DNA from: Nephrocerus scutellatus
Lineage: Eukaryota; Arthropoda; Insecta; Diptera; Pipunculidae
Direction of reading: 5' to 3'
NCBI GenBank assembly: GCA_947095585.1
Contig: OX352763.1
Location: 48,175,981-48,239,980 of the forward strand
DNA: 64,000 nt
Position numbers and translations under genes: made by a program. Positions 40,467 through 51,429 of this stretch are shown here, piece after piece. The stretch's first letter is position 1. Every line of letters begins with the position of its first letter. Under the pieces are notes generated by a model. It was not told the origin of the DNA, made no database searches, and saw only the letters and a program-made list of their open reading frames with translations.

Positions 40467-41798
40467 TTTGGTTATTTTTAGGGCTAACCGGCTTGTCTTG
40501 AGAGCCCTGTGTTGTCGTGGTCTCGGTAGACTTTGTCGGTCTTGCTGCTGCTAGGCCATGTTTTTTGAACCGTTTAGCCTGGTCTGGTTTGGTAGTATTT
40601 TTGGTGGTAGTTGTCGTTGGGTGATGCCTTAGTCTTCCTGAGTGACTTGATTGCCCTGGTTTTGGTGGCGCCTTGTCGTGTACCACTTTCGCATCTTCTT
40701 TTTCCTTTTCGTGGTCTTTTTTGAGCCTGAAATAGACAGACCCGAAGAGCCAGTTGACTTTGTAATTTGAGCCTTTAGGGTTCTCAGCAATTTTTGGCGA
40801 GGCTGAGATGGTCAATTGGAGATACTCCTTTTCTCTGTCTTTCCTTGAGAGTATCTTCCAATCCGCATTCCTTAGCTCTCTGTTTTGGACCACTGGGCGC
40901 CTGCGAATTTTCTCATTCGGTTCGTTTCTGCTGTGAGGAAGATACACGTAAAAGATTTGATTACGTGGTATTTCTTCCTCTCCAACAATCTTTAGGCTGG
41001 CATTTGGCCATGGTTTTAGACTTGGGGTAGTCTTGGTGAGCTATGTTGCCGTGTCTTCATCTGCGCAGTTCACTGATAGCCACCCATTCTTTGGTCTGCA
41101 GCCCAGGAAGTTAGGGCTTATGCCATCGAGTGGGAGCTCAGCTACTGCGTCCATGATGGAGTCTTGAATTTGTGATTGTGCCGTCTCCAGTTTGACATCA
41201 GGAAAGCGTTGGTCGGTAATCGCCAACCTGATGGCTTTCGTGACGTCACTGTATCGTGGCATTGTCCCTGAACCGCTTGCCACCACATTTTCTTCACCTT
41301 GACCCGAACCTGTTTTGCAGTTACTTTTGTGGGGATGTGCGTGTGTTTGTCTCGCTTTGGCGGGTTTTTGGGGCTGGAGTTGTCAGATCGAACTCGTTTG
41401 ATTTTCGTGTCAGTCTTCCTGCCTTTAATTTTGTTCTGGCACATAGTTAATGCCTCGTCGTGGGTGAGCCCCGATTGTTTTAGGAACGTAAGTCGCTTCC
41501 TTGCCGCCCCACTTAAGTGCAGTCTTTTCTTCTGTCTGTCCTCAAGGTCTAGACTTGTCAGTCCTTCTCTTAAGTCAGAGGTAGTCGATGTGGACATGTT
41601 GTCCAAGCATTTTGGCACGTTGGAGCCTTGTGCAGGGACGTAGTCCACGGTAGTTGTCGACGAGTCTGTGCTGTCGTAGTTGTTATTATCATTCTCAGAG
41701 TTAGGACCTGAGTGGTCCTTGGCTTCTGAGATTGGCGCGTTTGGAGGAGCACCGCCCTCAAGATTTAAATTATTTTGTGTACTATCCATAAGTATCAT
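40435..41798 (-). pseudogene. I/LOA-like ORF1
   Basis: ATG at 41798 (MILMDSTQNNLNLEGGAPPN). The N-terminal part has an acidic Ser/Asn-rich stretch and a basic KRLHLSGAARKRLTFLKQSG helix. A frameshift near 41285 moves to MPRYSDVTKAIRLAITDQRF and GWLSVNCADEDTA, then one stop, then the domain with NQIFYVYLPHSRNEPNEKI (similar to DUF4780 of insect elements). The tail is Pro/Thr/Lys-rich, ending KNNQNAEVRADKSA. It overlaps the start of ORF2 by ~32 nt. No zinc knuckles seen. Confidence 0.75.
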
Positions 41799-42260
41799 TT
41801 TGTGAGGAAAGTAAGGTCCACCACCGCAGAGCCTCGTGCTGTGGTAAGGTCACTTTAAGCCGGAGGGTACCAGGTATCCGGAGTCCCGTGCTAGCGACCA
41901 AAATCCTCATAGCCATTCATCCCTCAGCGCACGTGTCTCACCTTGGATTGAGGATTTTTTTTATCGAGGTTGTCTCCTCTAGATCCGTTGAATTCTGCTA
42001 GACAGGGTCACCTCTTGTCGGATGGGCACTATTATCCCGTTCAACGGTCTTGCAGCGAGAGTGGCTGTGTAATGCGCTTCATCGTTGCCTGCTCTGAGGA
42101 ATCCCAGTCTTCCCAGGTTACATTAACCCCGAATGGACCTAGCAAGTGCGGTCGTTATAACCGGCGGACGTTATATCCGACTGCTCTCCACAAGTATTAA
42201 AAAAAAATTCAAAACATTTACAGACAAATGAATTCATTTTATTTTAATATATATAATATA

Positions 42261-42920
42261 CTAGCTGACCCGACAGACGTTGTCCTGTCCCACTTTAATA
42301 AATTTGTTTGTGATCGTTTTGTGAACTTGTGAAAAGCTATTTGTTTTGCGATATCGCGCCACAGTATTAGTCACATCAGTATTAGCAGAAATATCCGGCG
42401 TTTCCCGGCTGTCCCATCCCACTGACCCCCGCCCACTGACCTCCCGCCATCTGACCTCCCGCCATCTGACCTCCCGAACACTGACGCCACGCCCACTTAC
42501 ACCCGCGTTTGCAGGCTGCCCCATCCCATTGACCCCGCCCACTTACACAACACAACCTAACCAACTCACCAATAAAGAAAACTATAGAATCGACACTTAT
42601 ACAGGCAAAAAATGTACACTTGTTCGAATATTCTTTATATGAAGATCATATACAGGGAAAACTACATTTTCCACCCCAGCGCCACCTATCGGGTCCAAAT
42701 TTTGTCAACGATTATATGGTGTGAATTTGAGCCAAATCGTTCCATAAATAGGAATTATCGGGAAAACGATACCAGCGCCATCTACCGGGATGATTTGTGA
42801 ATCTAAACCATCCAGGGCGTCACCCAAACGCATTCAAAAAAATTCATTAAAATCGGTCCAGCCGTTTAGGAGGAGTTCAGTGACATACACACGTACAGTA
42901 GAATTATATATATAAGGATA
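42261..42920 (+). mobile_element. Non-autonomous retroposon with RTE-like 3' end
   Basis: Begins CTAGCTGACCCGACAGACGT and ends ...AAAATCGGTCCAGCCGTTTA...GAATTATATATATAAG. GC-rich middle with CCCGCCATCTGACCT repeats. Insect repeats with this end pattern are common; the class (RTE-derived or Helitron-like) cannot be settled by eye. Inserted in the Tigger DNA. Confidence 0.55.
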
Positions 42921-42974
42921 TTATATATTATAAATATAATTATCAAATAATTTTAATTTTATGTATGTACATAT

Positions 42975-45900
42975 TCTTACGAAATTCAGGCTTTCGAGTT
43001 CGTAAAGGATTTTGCAAATAAAACACAACACAAGTTAATTAATTTACAACACAATAAAAAACAACAATAAAATTAACACAAGTTCACAATTTATATTGGT
43101 GATTACTTTTAGATGCACACAAAAACCCTTTTAAAACTTGTACTTCACAACCATTCTCTTAGGTAGTAGCTTAATCGCTTTGCAAGAACTTTTACAACTG
43201 CACTGGTTAAATTCCAATTCACTAATCATCTTACTTCGGCCCAACGCCTCTATTTATACTCAATCATAAGCTTCCAGAAACTTCCAATATTGCAGACAGA
43301 AATATCCAGAAAATTGTAGCCTTATTCCCCTATTTACAACTAACGATACTTATATGTAATGAGTCATCTTCTAAAAATAAACTACATATCAATCATGTTA
43401 TTTTACAAAAATCGGGCAAACCGCACAAACCGGTTTGACTACTTGTTTTACCAGTACACACTGATTCAAACTTGCAGGCGGTTACATTTCAAATTTCAAA
43501 TAATCTAATAGTCTTAGAACATGAGAGTGCTTATTTTTTAGCAAGCAGTATTTTCTTAGTTCTAATTTAGCACATATTACGATTTATCTAGGATTGGAAC
43601 CTTCTGCACTACCGACTACTTTCGTAGCATTTGCTTATTTTAAGTATGCAGTATGTATATTGCGATTTATCTTAGGATTCTAATTCTATTATATGCGCTA
43701 CTAACTACTTTTCGTAACATTACCCCCACCTTAATTCTGTTCGTCCCGAATAGATTCAGCACTCCTTCTTTTGTTGTACCTTGTCAATCTGTCAATGTGA
43801 ACAACTTTCATTTTACATTACTTTGTTGAATCCGATATACGACATAATTAATCCTCTTAATAATTATATAAGGTCCCTCCCAACTCTGCTGTAATTTTGG
43901 AGATTTACCTTTTCTTCTCTTGGGATTGTAAAGCCAGACCATCTCCTTCCTGAAATCCACCACAGTTTGCTCGCAGGTCATATCGCGTTTTCATCTGCTC
44001 CTTACTGCAGCATGAACAGCGACCATCCTCTGCCTTAGATTACTAACATAGTTCCGTACCGGCCATTTGTTAACAGCTTCCAACTTCTTGTGATCCGTGC
44101 GTACTCCTTGACTGGATACAATGTGGCCCAAATAATTCACTTCATTTTCGAAAAGGCTACATTTCGGCGGACTCAACTTCAATCCTGCAGCTTTAATGGT
44201 TTCCAGAACTTGCCTAAGATTATTCACGTGCTCAATTAATGTACGACCAAAAACTATGATGTCTTCCAAATAGACTAGGCATGTCTTTAAGCTAAGGCCT
44301 CGCAAAACATGTTCCATCAACCGCTCGAACGTAGCAGGAGCGTTGCATAAACCAAACGGCATTACATAAAATTGATACAAGCAGTTTCCCGCAGTAAATG
44401 CTGTCTTCTCCTTGTCGTTGTCATGAATTGCTACCTGCCAGTATCCGCTTTTCAGATCCAATGTACTGAAGATTCTGGCTCCCGATAAGGTGTCCAACGT
44501 GTCGTCTATACGTGGTAATGGATAACTATCCTTCTTGGTGACACCGTTTAGTTTTCGATAGCACACACAAAATCTCGTTGAACCATCTTTCTTTTGAATA
44601 AGTGCCACAGGTGAGCTCCATGGGCTTTTGGACTTCTCTATGATTCCATCACGTTCCATCTTCTTAACCAGTGTTTCTGCCTCTTGTTGTTTAGCAAGTG
44701 GTAGTCGTATTGGCGCCTGTCGAATTGGAGTCGCATTTCCTGTATCGATTCGATGTCGCACTATATTGGTTTTACCCATGTCGTTGTCGCTGACAGCAAA
44801 AACGTCGGCAAATTGCTCTAGCGCCTTTTCTGCTGCTTGTCGCTGCGCTGCTGGAAGATGTTTACATAGCGAATGAATGATCTGCTTCCAGATCTAGTAG
44901 CGTATTCTTTACTTTTATTTATTTATTTATTTATTTATTTAACCATTCATTCTTTGTGCATTTAAGAGTCAATCTTTTTGTTATACACAAGTTATTTTAC
45001 AATGTATCGTTTAACCATTTGAAAATTAATCATTACATTATACTTAAAGCTAAATTAAAAAACTAAAAAAATTAAAAAAAAAAGAAAATAAAAAGTTAAT
45101 AAAACCATGAAAGTGTGGCTGGCAGTTTGCGATGCAGCTTACTTCCTGAGTCTTGCCAATGACTGTTCCTTCTCTTATTACCTTCGGTGATGGGCTAACG
45201 TTCATTATTCTCACAGGTATCTTGGGCTGGAAATTCACTAGAGTTCTTCCGCATAATAGTCCGTTCTTGTTGAAATTGATTGGCTCCACTATTCCCACTC
45301 TACTGTCCCCAATCGGTGGTATCTCTACTTTTTATTCAGTGCAAGAATAATAGACCGCTAATCTGGTTGTCGTTTATTTGCAGGGGTACTTCCACATTAC
45401 GCCATTTTAACACGTGGTTCTTTAAATCAAGGGACATCTCGTGCTCTGTCATGAAATCCAAGCCCAATATGCATTCATCTGTAATGCTGGCAACAATAAA
45501 ACGATGAGAAAACCGTATTCCTCCAAACATGATTGACTTGATTTTGTACTACTACTTTAATTGCTGCAACTTCACCGGTCGCTGTCCTCAAATTATAACG
45601 AAATACTTTTTCCACTTGACCTTTGGACACAACTTTGGGATTTACAACTGACCTGGAAGCTCCTGTATCAAAGGTAAACGTGCATGGTTTTCCTTCTAAC
45701 ACAACGCTAACAACCAAGCTGTTGCTGTCCTTTCCAAGTTTATCAATGTTCACCGTAATCCTGGAGGTCTCTCCCCTCTTCACCAGCTTAAGGCCCCGTA
45801 AAGCTGGTGTAACTTAGTTTTCCTGGTCTGCAGCTATGAGGTAAGCTGGCTGCTGCACCTCATTCATCTGTGATGCGCCTATCTGCAGCAAATTTTCAGG

Positions 45901-46586
45901 CCTCTTGACACGATTCACTGGCTGTACTGTAGTTTGTACTGGTCTTGGTTCCTTGCAGTCGCGGATAAAATGTCCAGATTTCTGGCATCTAAAGCATTTT
46001 CGACGGGAATTTAATGTGAAATTCCTGTCGTTCTGGAAGCGTCCAGACTTTGATTTTCTAATCTTCTCATCAATGAGGGCTTCTATTTAATTGATGTCCT
46101 CAGTTTCCAACTTGCGCAATTTAACTATATCAGTAGACAAACTGGCTATAGCTGCTTCGTATTCCAAAGCCGATGCCAACACTTCATTCATCGACTTTCC
46201 TCTGGTTGTTGTCCTCAAATGAAGCTTCAACTGTTCATCTCGAATAGCATTGATGGAAGCATCCACTGCCAATCCGTCCAAGATACCAGCCGGAACCCCA
46301 CAATAGGCTTGTCGTGCTAGCTTAGTTATTTCACGTTCTAATTCTTGACGGCGTTCTCCTCGCTGTTGTTTCTTCATCTGGAGCTGTATTTTGCTTAGTT
46401 CCTGTGTGTGAGACTGTCCATAACGCAAGTCCAACTCTTTCAAGATTCTTTCGGAACTCATCTCGGCATTTAGCACTACCGACTACTTTCGTAGCTTTTG
46501 CTTATTTTAAGTATGCAGTATTTACATTGCGATTTATCTTAGGATTCTAATTCTATTATATGCGCTACTAACTACTTTTCGTAACA
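42975..46586 (-). mobile_element. Ty3/gypsy LTR retrotransposon (gypsy-1), internally deleted
   Basis: Minus-strand element with the 4-bp duplication ATAT (42971-42974 and 46587-46590). The 3' LTR (42975-43719, 745 bp) starts TGTTACGAAAAG on its own strand and has TATAAATAGAGGC as a likely core promoter. A polypurine tract AAGGTGGGGGTAA sits just upstream. The 5' LTR keeps only its first ~114 bp (46473-46586) and is fused directly to gag, so the rest of it, the primer site and the gag start are deleted. Most of RNase H and integrase is also lost. Confidence 0.9.
43740..46476 (-). pseudogene. gypsy-1 gag-pol remains
   Basis: Gag-like stretch 46476-46087 (LDLRYGQSHTQELSKIQLQM), knuckle CFRCQKSGHFIRDC near 45990-45950, protease with FTFDTGASRSVV (45783-45475). 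A ~208-bp foreign insertion with a (TTTA)n end lies at about 44905-45112. RT at 44779-43991: IIEKSKSPWSSPVALIQKKD, STLDLKSGYWQVAI, FYVMPFGLCNAPATF. The catalytic box reads YLEDIIVF, the first Asp being Glu. After VNKWPV the frame joins directly to an integrase tail (NLRQRMVAVHAAV; later MKVVHIDRLTRYNKR), which shows the deletion of RNase H and the integrase core. Described only; not functional. Confidence 0.85.
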
Positions 46587-46619
46587 ATATTTTAAATTTT
46601 ATCGAAAAAAACATTAATT

Positions 46620-47502
46620 TTTGTATGTTTGTTATCGAGGCATTTTAAATAAGCAGAAGCTTAAGTTTTCAATATAAGGATGACCAGGACAATAATCTAC
46701 AGTCAAAATAATTATCTTGTTTTGTCGCTTTAGCTCCTTATACCATTTATGAAGATAATCCGCGAAAATCTCAGACGTCATCCATGCAGTTTTATTTGCT
46801 TTATAAACACCGGTTAAGATTTAATATTTTTGTAACAACGAGGGGGTTTTGATTTTCCTATCACTAAAAGTTTTCTTTTTATGAAACCGGTCATATTACA
46901 AGCGGCCATAACTGTTACTCTATCTTTGGAGAATTTTCCACCAATGCAGTGTTCGCCTCTAAAACGGAAGGACTTATCCGGAGCAAGCTTATAGAACAGT
47001 GCAATTTCATCGGCGTTAAAGGTGTCTTCATCTGAATAACCCTGTCGCAGATTTGGCCAAACTTTTTTAATCCAATCTTCACATAGCACAGTGTCGACCT
47101 TGGCAGCTTCACCTGAAACTTTTCCAAAGACAATATTGTGACGTTTCCTAAAACGTCTTATCCAACCAACTCAGAACATCTGTAGTCCCTTTTTCCGAAC
47201 AATTCTCCAAACTTGTTAGCTTGACCGATAGGAATTGGTCCATTTATTGGGATGTTTTGTCTTCTCTTACTCTTAAACCACTTTAATAAGGCTTCGTCGA
47301 TTGCAGGATTGATTGACTGTCGTATTTTCTTATTTTTAATGCAGAATTCTTCAGAGTTCTTCTCTGTTTTGTCTCGATTTTTCCATATTGTTGATACGGT
47401 CGAATGTGAAACACCAAACTCCTGCGCTATTGCACTATATTTTTCACCAGATTCCAAACGGAATGAACAACGGCAGCACAACAAACCGTTATTACTGTAC
47501 AT
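46620..47502 (-). pseudogene. Tigger transposase, N-terminal two thirds
   Basis: CENP-B-type HTH (GEKYSAIAQEFGVSHSTVST IWKN pattern; PAIDEALLKWFKSKRRQNIP), then LRQGYSDEDTFNADEIALFY (first catalytic Asp), the block GKFSKDRVTVMAACNMTG and KLLVIGKSKPPRCYK. After a frame change come TAWMTSEIFADYLHKWYKEL and VDYCPGHP (second Asp block, normally DNCPAH). A stop near 46640 and the gypsy insertion at 46586 end the gene. The C-terminus is not found on the far side of the gypsy element. Confidence 0.85.
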
Positions 47503-48062
47503 GAATTTGAATTTAATTTGTGTTTTCTTTCATATTCTATCATTCCGTCGTTATAAGCGAACACAACGATTGATTTATTTTTGAAAAGTGGTTGTTTTAT
47601 CCGACGCGTCGGTATAAACGACGACTTTATATCCGACAAAAGACATGGGTAAAATATAAAGAAACCTACCAAATGAAATGAAAGTGGTCGTTATAAGCGA
47701 CTGGTCGTAATAAGCGAGGTCGTTATAAGCGACTTCCACTAAATCATAAAATCTATGGGGTTTTCCGCAAATTTGTTGTTGATTTTTATTTTAATTATTG
47801 TTACGTACATAAAAAAATAATAAAACGTTATGTTTGTTACACATTTTCTGGAGAAAATTGACCTCAAAGAACAATTAGCATGGGCAAGAAAACTGAAGCA
47901 GGCATAGAAGTTGGATATCTGAAGACTCAAATAAGATATCAACTTTATTTAAACGCAGTTAAATAGGCTAGTATTTCTTCTAAAAACGAAGTCCTAAACG
48001 AAGTTTCTACCATTAGTATTAATAGAGCAATTTCTGTTAATATGCGTCAGGGACACACTGTA

Positions 48063-49430
48063 TACCTTAGGAATATCTTTAACGCTGTAATACGACAAAA
48101 TTACTATCCTAAAGTCTGGAAAGTATTCAAAATAATAGCCATTCCTAAACCTGGCAAAGATCCAACGAACCCTACTTTATATAGACAGATAAGTCTATTT
48201 ATTACCAATAATAATCTAAAATATTCGAAAAGATGATACTTGACCGTAATGACAAAGTTGTAATACAACAAAATCTTATCCCGGACCACCAATTTGGGTT
48301 TCGACAAAAACATTTTAGTATACAACAAGTTCATCGAGTAACCAATAAAATATTTAATGACTTGGAAGAGGAAAAATACTGTGTGTCAGTTTATCTAGAC
48401 GTTGCAATTGCTTTTGATAACGTTTGGAATAGAGGACTTCTCTTCAAAGTAAACAATATTCTACCGAACTACTTCGAACTAATGAAAAGCTATTTTAACG
48501 ATAGACACTGCTACGTTAAATACAACGATGTGTGCTCTGAATTATGTCAACTAGACGCAGGTGTCCTCCAAGAAAGTGTTTTAGGACCAGCGCTCTATCT
48601 TCTCCTGTCCTCAAGCAAATTCATAAAATTAGCCACAGAACAAGTTAGAATAGCACTGGACAAGACAGTAGATAGTTCCGCGAATGGGGCTCAAGATAAA
48701 CGAGGATAAAACAGTACAAGTTGTATACAGTACAGAAAGAAATTATAAACCACTTTAAATAGACAAAAAATTGACTTGGAAACCACATATCCTTACATCC
48801 TTACTAATATTATAAATGTGAAAGTAACTCTGTCTGTCTGTTAACTTTTCACGGCTAAATGGCTGGACCGATTTGGCTTATTTTTTAAAAATGTTTGTAA
48901 TAGTCCGTGGATGATAGGGCCGTTTTCCATGGAATTTATGTATGCACTCGCGACCATAACTTACGATTCTAACACGTTATGGGCTACAATTTTGGGTCAG
49001 TGGCGGGTAGGTGGGTGGGGCTCAATGGTGTGTGGAAGTGCGGAGGGTGTGACGGCAGTCAGGCAACGCCTGTTATTTTAGCTTACGGTTTAGGGTCGGC
49101 GGGTCCCGGGTAACGCCGGGGTTAACAACTCGTTAATATATAAAACTTTAATAAAATTAATATGGACTTACGGAATTCAAATTTGGGGAACTGCGTGTAT
49201 GAAAAATACCATAGATAGTAAACGGTATAGGTATAGCCAATGAATACAACGTCATCTCAACATCCTCACCGTAAAATACGAAATAAAAATAATAAGCAGA
49301 CAACATCAAATCGCGTTTTGTAATCACGCAAATTATCAAATACAAAGCTTACCCGAAAAAGAAATTTATACAAGAAGACGACTAGGAAGACGTAAGCCGG
49401 TAGACCTTCAATTTATTTAAATAAAGCAAA
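48063..49430 (+). pseudogene. Jockey-2 RT, distal part
   Basis: YLRNIFNAVIRQNYYPKVWK, IIAIPKPGKDP, QFGFRQKHFSIQQVHR, a motif A variant VYLDVAIAFDNVWN, and DAGVLQESVLGPALY where PQGS has become LQES. The Asp-Asp box is lost. The thumb region (INEDKTVQVVY) is cut by a retroposon at 48790-49128, after which IWTYGIQIWGTA and RRRLGRRKPVDLQF continue. Dead copy. Confidence 0.8.
48790..49128 (-). mobile_element. Non-autonomous retroposon, RTE-like 3' end, minus strand
   Basis: On its own strand it starts near GTTAACCCCGGCGTTACCCG and ends AAATCGGTCCAGCCATTTAG...ACAGACAGACAGAGTTACTT...ATAATATTAGTAAGGAT. It shares the AATCGGTCCAGCC word with the retroposon at 42261. Inserted in Jockey-2. Confidence 0.6.
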
Positions 49431-49600
49431 GATATATATACAATTAACGTTTTAATCTGTTATGTACTCGTAATAATGCAAAGTAGTTAAAAAAAAGTCT
49501 TTACGGAGATTCCGTGTTTCTGTAAGGCAATGACAACAAAGTGCATAATAACAATATTTGGCCCGACGACCAATGTGGTCCAAGTCCTAGCTTCTCGCAA

Positions 49601-49834
49601 CCATTCGTGTTGTGCGTGTTATTTTTTTGCACACAAATGGAAGGGACCTACAATTTAATGCCATATTCGAAAGGCGAGTTGAGAAGCTTTCCGTGACAAG
49701 TTATTACTTTTGGACGTTTGTCCGACATTCTCGAAAGGTAAGATTGAAAGAAACACTTTTGATGTTTCTGGGATTCGAATCTCGAACCTCCACCTCAGAA
49801 GTCCAACGCACTAACTACAAAAGCCAGGGCGCCT
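49601..49834 (-). mobile_element. tRNA-derived SINE, copy 2 (better head)
   Basis: Minus strand: GGCGCCCTGGCTTTTGTAGT (A-box region), then TAGTGCGTTGGACTTCTGAG (anticodon-arm-like, loop CTTCTGA as in tRNA-Arg UCU) and GATTCGAATCCCAG (box B). The body is ~75-80% like 31333-31570 and ends at AACACGAATGG. The tRNA-Arg origin is an inference from the loop and boxes. Confidence 0.8.
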
Positions 49835-49969
49835 CACCCGATCTAAAGTGCATAGCTTAAGTAAATTGAATCACATGTCCTGTTCTAGATTTGATATTTG
49901 AAGAGTTCATTAAGTGTTGGTTTTTGTTTGTTATAAGTGGTTCGGCGAGAGTACTTCTCAGGATGGTGA

Positions 49970-50225
49970 CAATATATATTCAAAAATCATTTTCCATTGC
50001 CCATAAATGTGATATTTTTTCAAGAATTGAAAGTGGTGTAAGAATTACTGATTTGTGTAAAGAGTTTTGAATATCTAAACCAACTGTTTCAACGATTTTA
50101 AAAAATAATCCAAAAATAAAAGAAGAAATTTATATAAGCTCTAGTAAATTAAAAAAAGTTCAAAGTGGAAGGCTTCTTGTCATTGATAATGCTTTATTAA
50201 GTTGGTTTAAGAACAAGACAATTAT
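49970..50225 (+). pseudogene. pogo/Tigger-type HTH fragment
   Basis: The translation CDIFSRIESGVRITDLCKEF, a stop, then ISKPTVSTILKNNPKIKEEI and LLSWFKNKT fits the CENP-B N-terminal HTH. No catalytic domain follows; 50226-50550 holds nothing recognisable. Confidence 0.65.
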
Positions 50226-50549
50226 AAACGTTATAGTGGAACAATATTTTTATTGTATTTTTTATAATGTAAACCCGCTCAAAGGATCTACACTCTTAAA
50301 ATGCTTAGCAAAGTGTGGTCATAAGAAAATACAGAGAGAAAAAGATGATATGTCTATGTACATGTGATTTGAATTACTGCAGATTGTACAGATGTGGAAA
50401 CAAAATTGGGCAATTCATTTGACATAATTATTGTGTGGCTAAAGAAGGAATCTCTGAATACGATTTCGAAAAGTTATTGTGTTTAAAAGATTTCGTTTGT
50501 TCTATGAGATAAGTTCAAATGTTTCAAGTACGTCGTAATCTGGTTTTCG

Positions 50550-51360
50550 GGAAAAAAATAAGGTTCTGTTCGATTGGACTAGTAACTACCTTTCTGACCG
50601 TTCAATCCAGGCCGTATTGGACGGTTTCAAATCCTATGTTCACCCCATAAACGCCGGTGCTCCTCAAGGCTCTGTTTTGTCGACGACACTTTCTTATTTT
50701 CATTAATGATATATCCGACACTTCCAATCCAATCTATTCTTTCGCTGACGACAGCACTCTTTGCTTTTCATATGATTTCACGCTTTCTGTACGCCCCTCT
50801 TCGTCGCAAGTGGAACTTGAACAACTTACGTTAAACACGTTAAATTCTTACCTTGACATCTATGACTTGATTGACATAATAGAGTTGAATATAACGCTTC
50901 CAAAACTCAATTCTGTCCTTTGTCGTCCAAGCGTAATTTAAACCCCCAGCTGTATTGTTTGGGCAGGTGCCCCACATTGCATCTACTGACAGAATTCAAA
51001 ACTGCGCGATAAAACTTATTGGTGACGTAAATAACGCGAAAACAATCGAATCGCTTGAATATGGTGAGAATGTTTTCTGCTTGTAACTGTTTTATCGCTT
51101 TTTCCACAAGCGGTGTCCAAAATAAATATCCGGATGCATTCCGACCATTCTTAAACCCATCCGTAATACCCGTGCCTCAACTCGAGCCAACAGGTCTACA
51201 ATTAGGCCTATCTTCGGACGTACTAAACAAGTCAGATGCCTTCGTTAGCGGCACTCTAGTTTTGTGGAATGAGTTGCCCGATTTTGTGTGTACGCATTTG
51301 TACGATCTGCAGTCATTTAAGAAACAGGTGCATAGACATCTCATCTTTTCCTTTCCATAA
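50550..51360 (+). pseudogene. Non-LTR reverse transcriptase fragment
   Basis: LTVQSRPYWTVSNPMF-type motif, AGAPQGSVLS in one frame, then FLIFINDISDTSNPIYSFAD and DSTLCFSYDF (FADD box). After a deletion comes the C-terminus KLIGDVNNAKTIESLEY, LWNELPDFVCTHLYDLQSFK and KQVHRHL, ending at 51360. A CR1/Kiri-like clade is possible but not certain. Confidence 0.7.
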
Positions 51361-51429
51361 TTTCCTAACGCCCACGCTGAGCTAAGAATTATAGGGGTGC
51401 AAATCCCTCTAGCGTATAAAAAAAACTAT

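Larger units (their letters stand above)
37497..42130 (-). mobile_element. I/LOA-like non-LTR retrotransposon with RNase H
   Basis: 4.6-kb minus-strand element between copies of GAATGGACCTA (37486-37496 and 42131-42141) inside the Tigger. On its own strand the tail ends AACAATAACAATAAA, as in I-type elements. Order: ORF1 (41798-40435), overlapping ORF2 (from 40466) with endonuclease, RT and RNase H. The RT fingers and palm are largely deleted. Confidence 0.88.
37461..47740 (-). mobile_element. Tigger/pogo-type DNA transposon carrying nested insertions
   Basis: Perfect 22-bp inverted ends at 37461-37482 and 47719-47740 (AGTGGAAGTCGCTTATAACG on the left), with further subterminal copies of GTCGTTATAAGCGAC near 47685-47717. 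The outermost CA and the TA duplications are eroded. It contains a CENP-B/Tigger transposase remnant (47502-46620), an I/LOA-like insertion, a gypsy insertion and a small retroposon. Without the insertions the element would be about 2 kb. Confidence 0.8.
36646..48060. mobile_element. DNA element with long inverted ends and TA duplication
   Basis: Ends CAGGGTTTCCCT (36646) and, on the minus strand, CAGTGTGTCCCT (48060). TA precedes the first and follows the second. The terminal ~300 bp are inverted copies: 36808-37024 against 47755-48010, sharing AATACTAATGGTAGAAACTT and TAGCCCATGCTAATT-type words. The left arm has an extra ~120 bp. The TA target and CAG...CTG ends fit the Tc1/mariner-pogo superfamily. 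Its own transposase is not separately identifiable: the only one inside belongs to the Tigger copy, which has different TIRs. It is therefore either a non-autonomous host for the Tigger or an outer part of the same element. Confidence 0.7.
36325..49430 (+). mobile_element. Jockey-type retrotransposon fragment (Jockey-2), split by an 11.4-kb nest
   Basis: Plus-strand ORF2 remains occur as two blocks. Block one, about 36330-36645, ends GYDMITAKLLKYLPDNAI. Block two, from 48063, begins YLRNIFNAVIRQNYYPKVWK. Removing 36646-48060 and one TA copy restores the reading frame exactly at this point of the RT. The element is 5'-truncated and its 3' end lies near 49430. Different sequence from the Jockey copies at 4.6-13.6 kb. 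Confidence 0.85.

Noticed and set aside
40794..41030. Plus-strand frames across 39.9-41.6 kb as genes
   Set aside because: All are antisense to the I/LOA-like ORF1 and ORF2.
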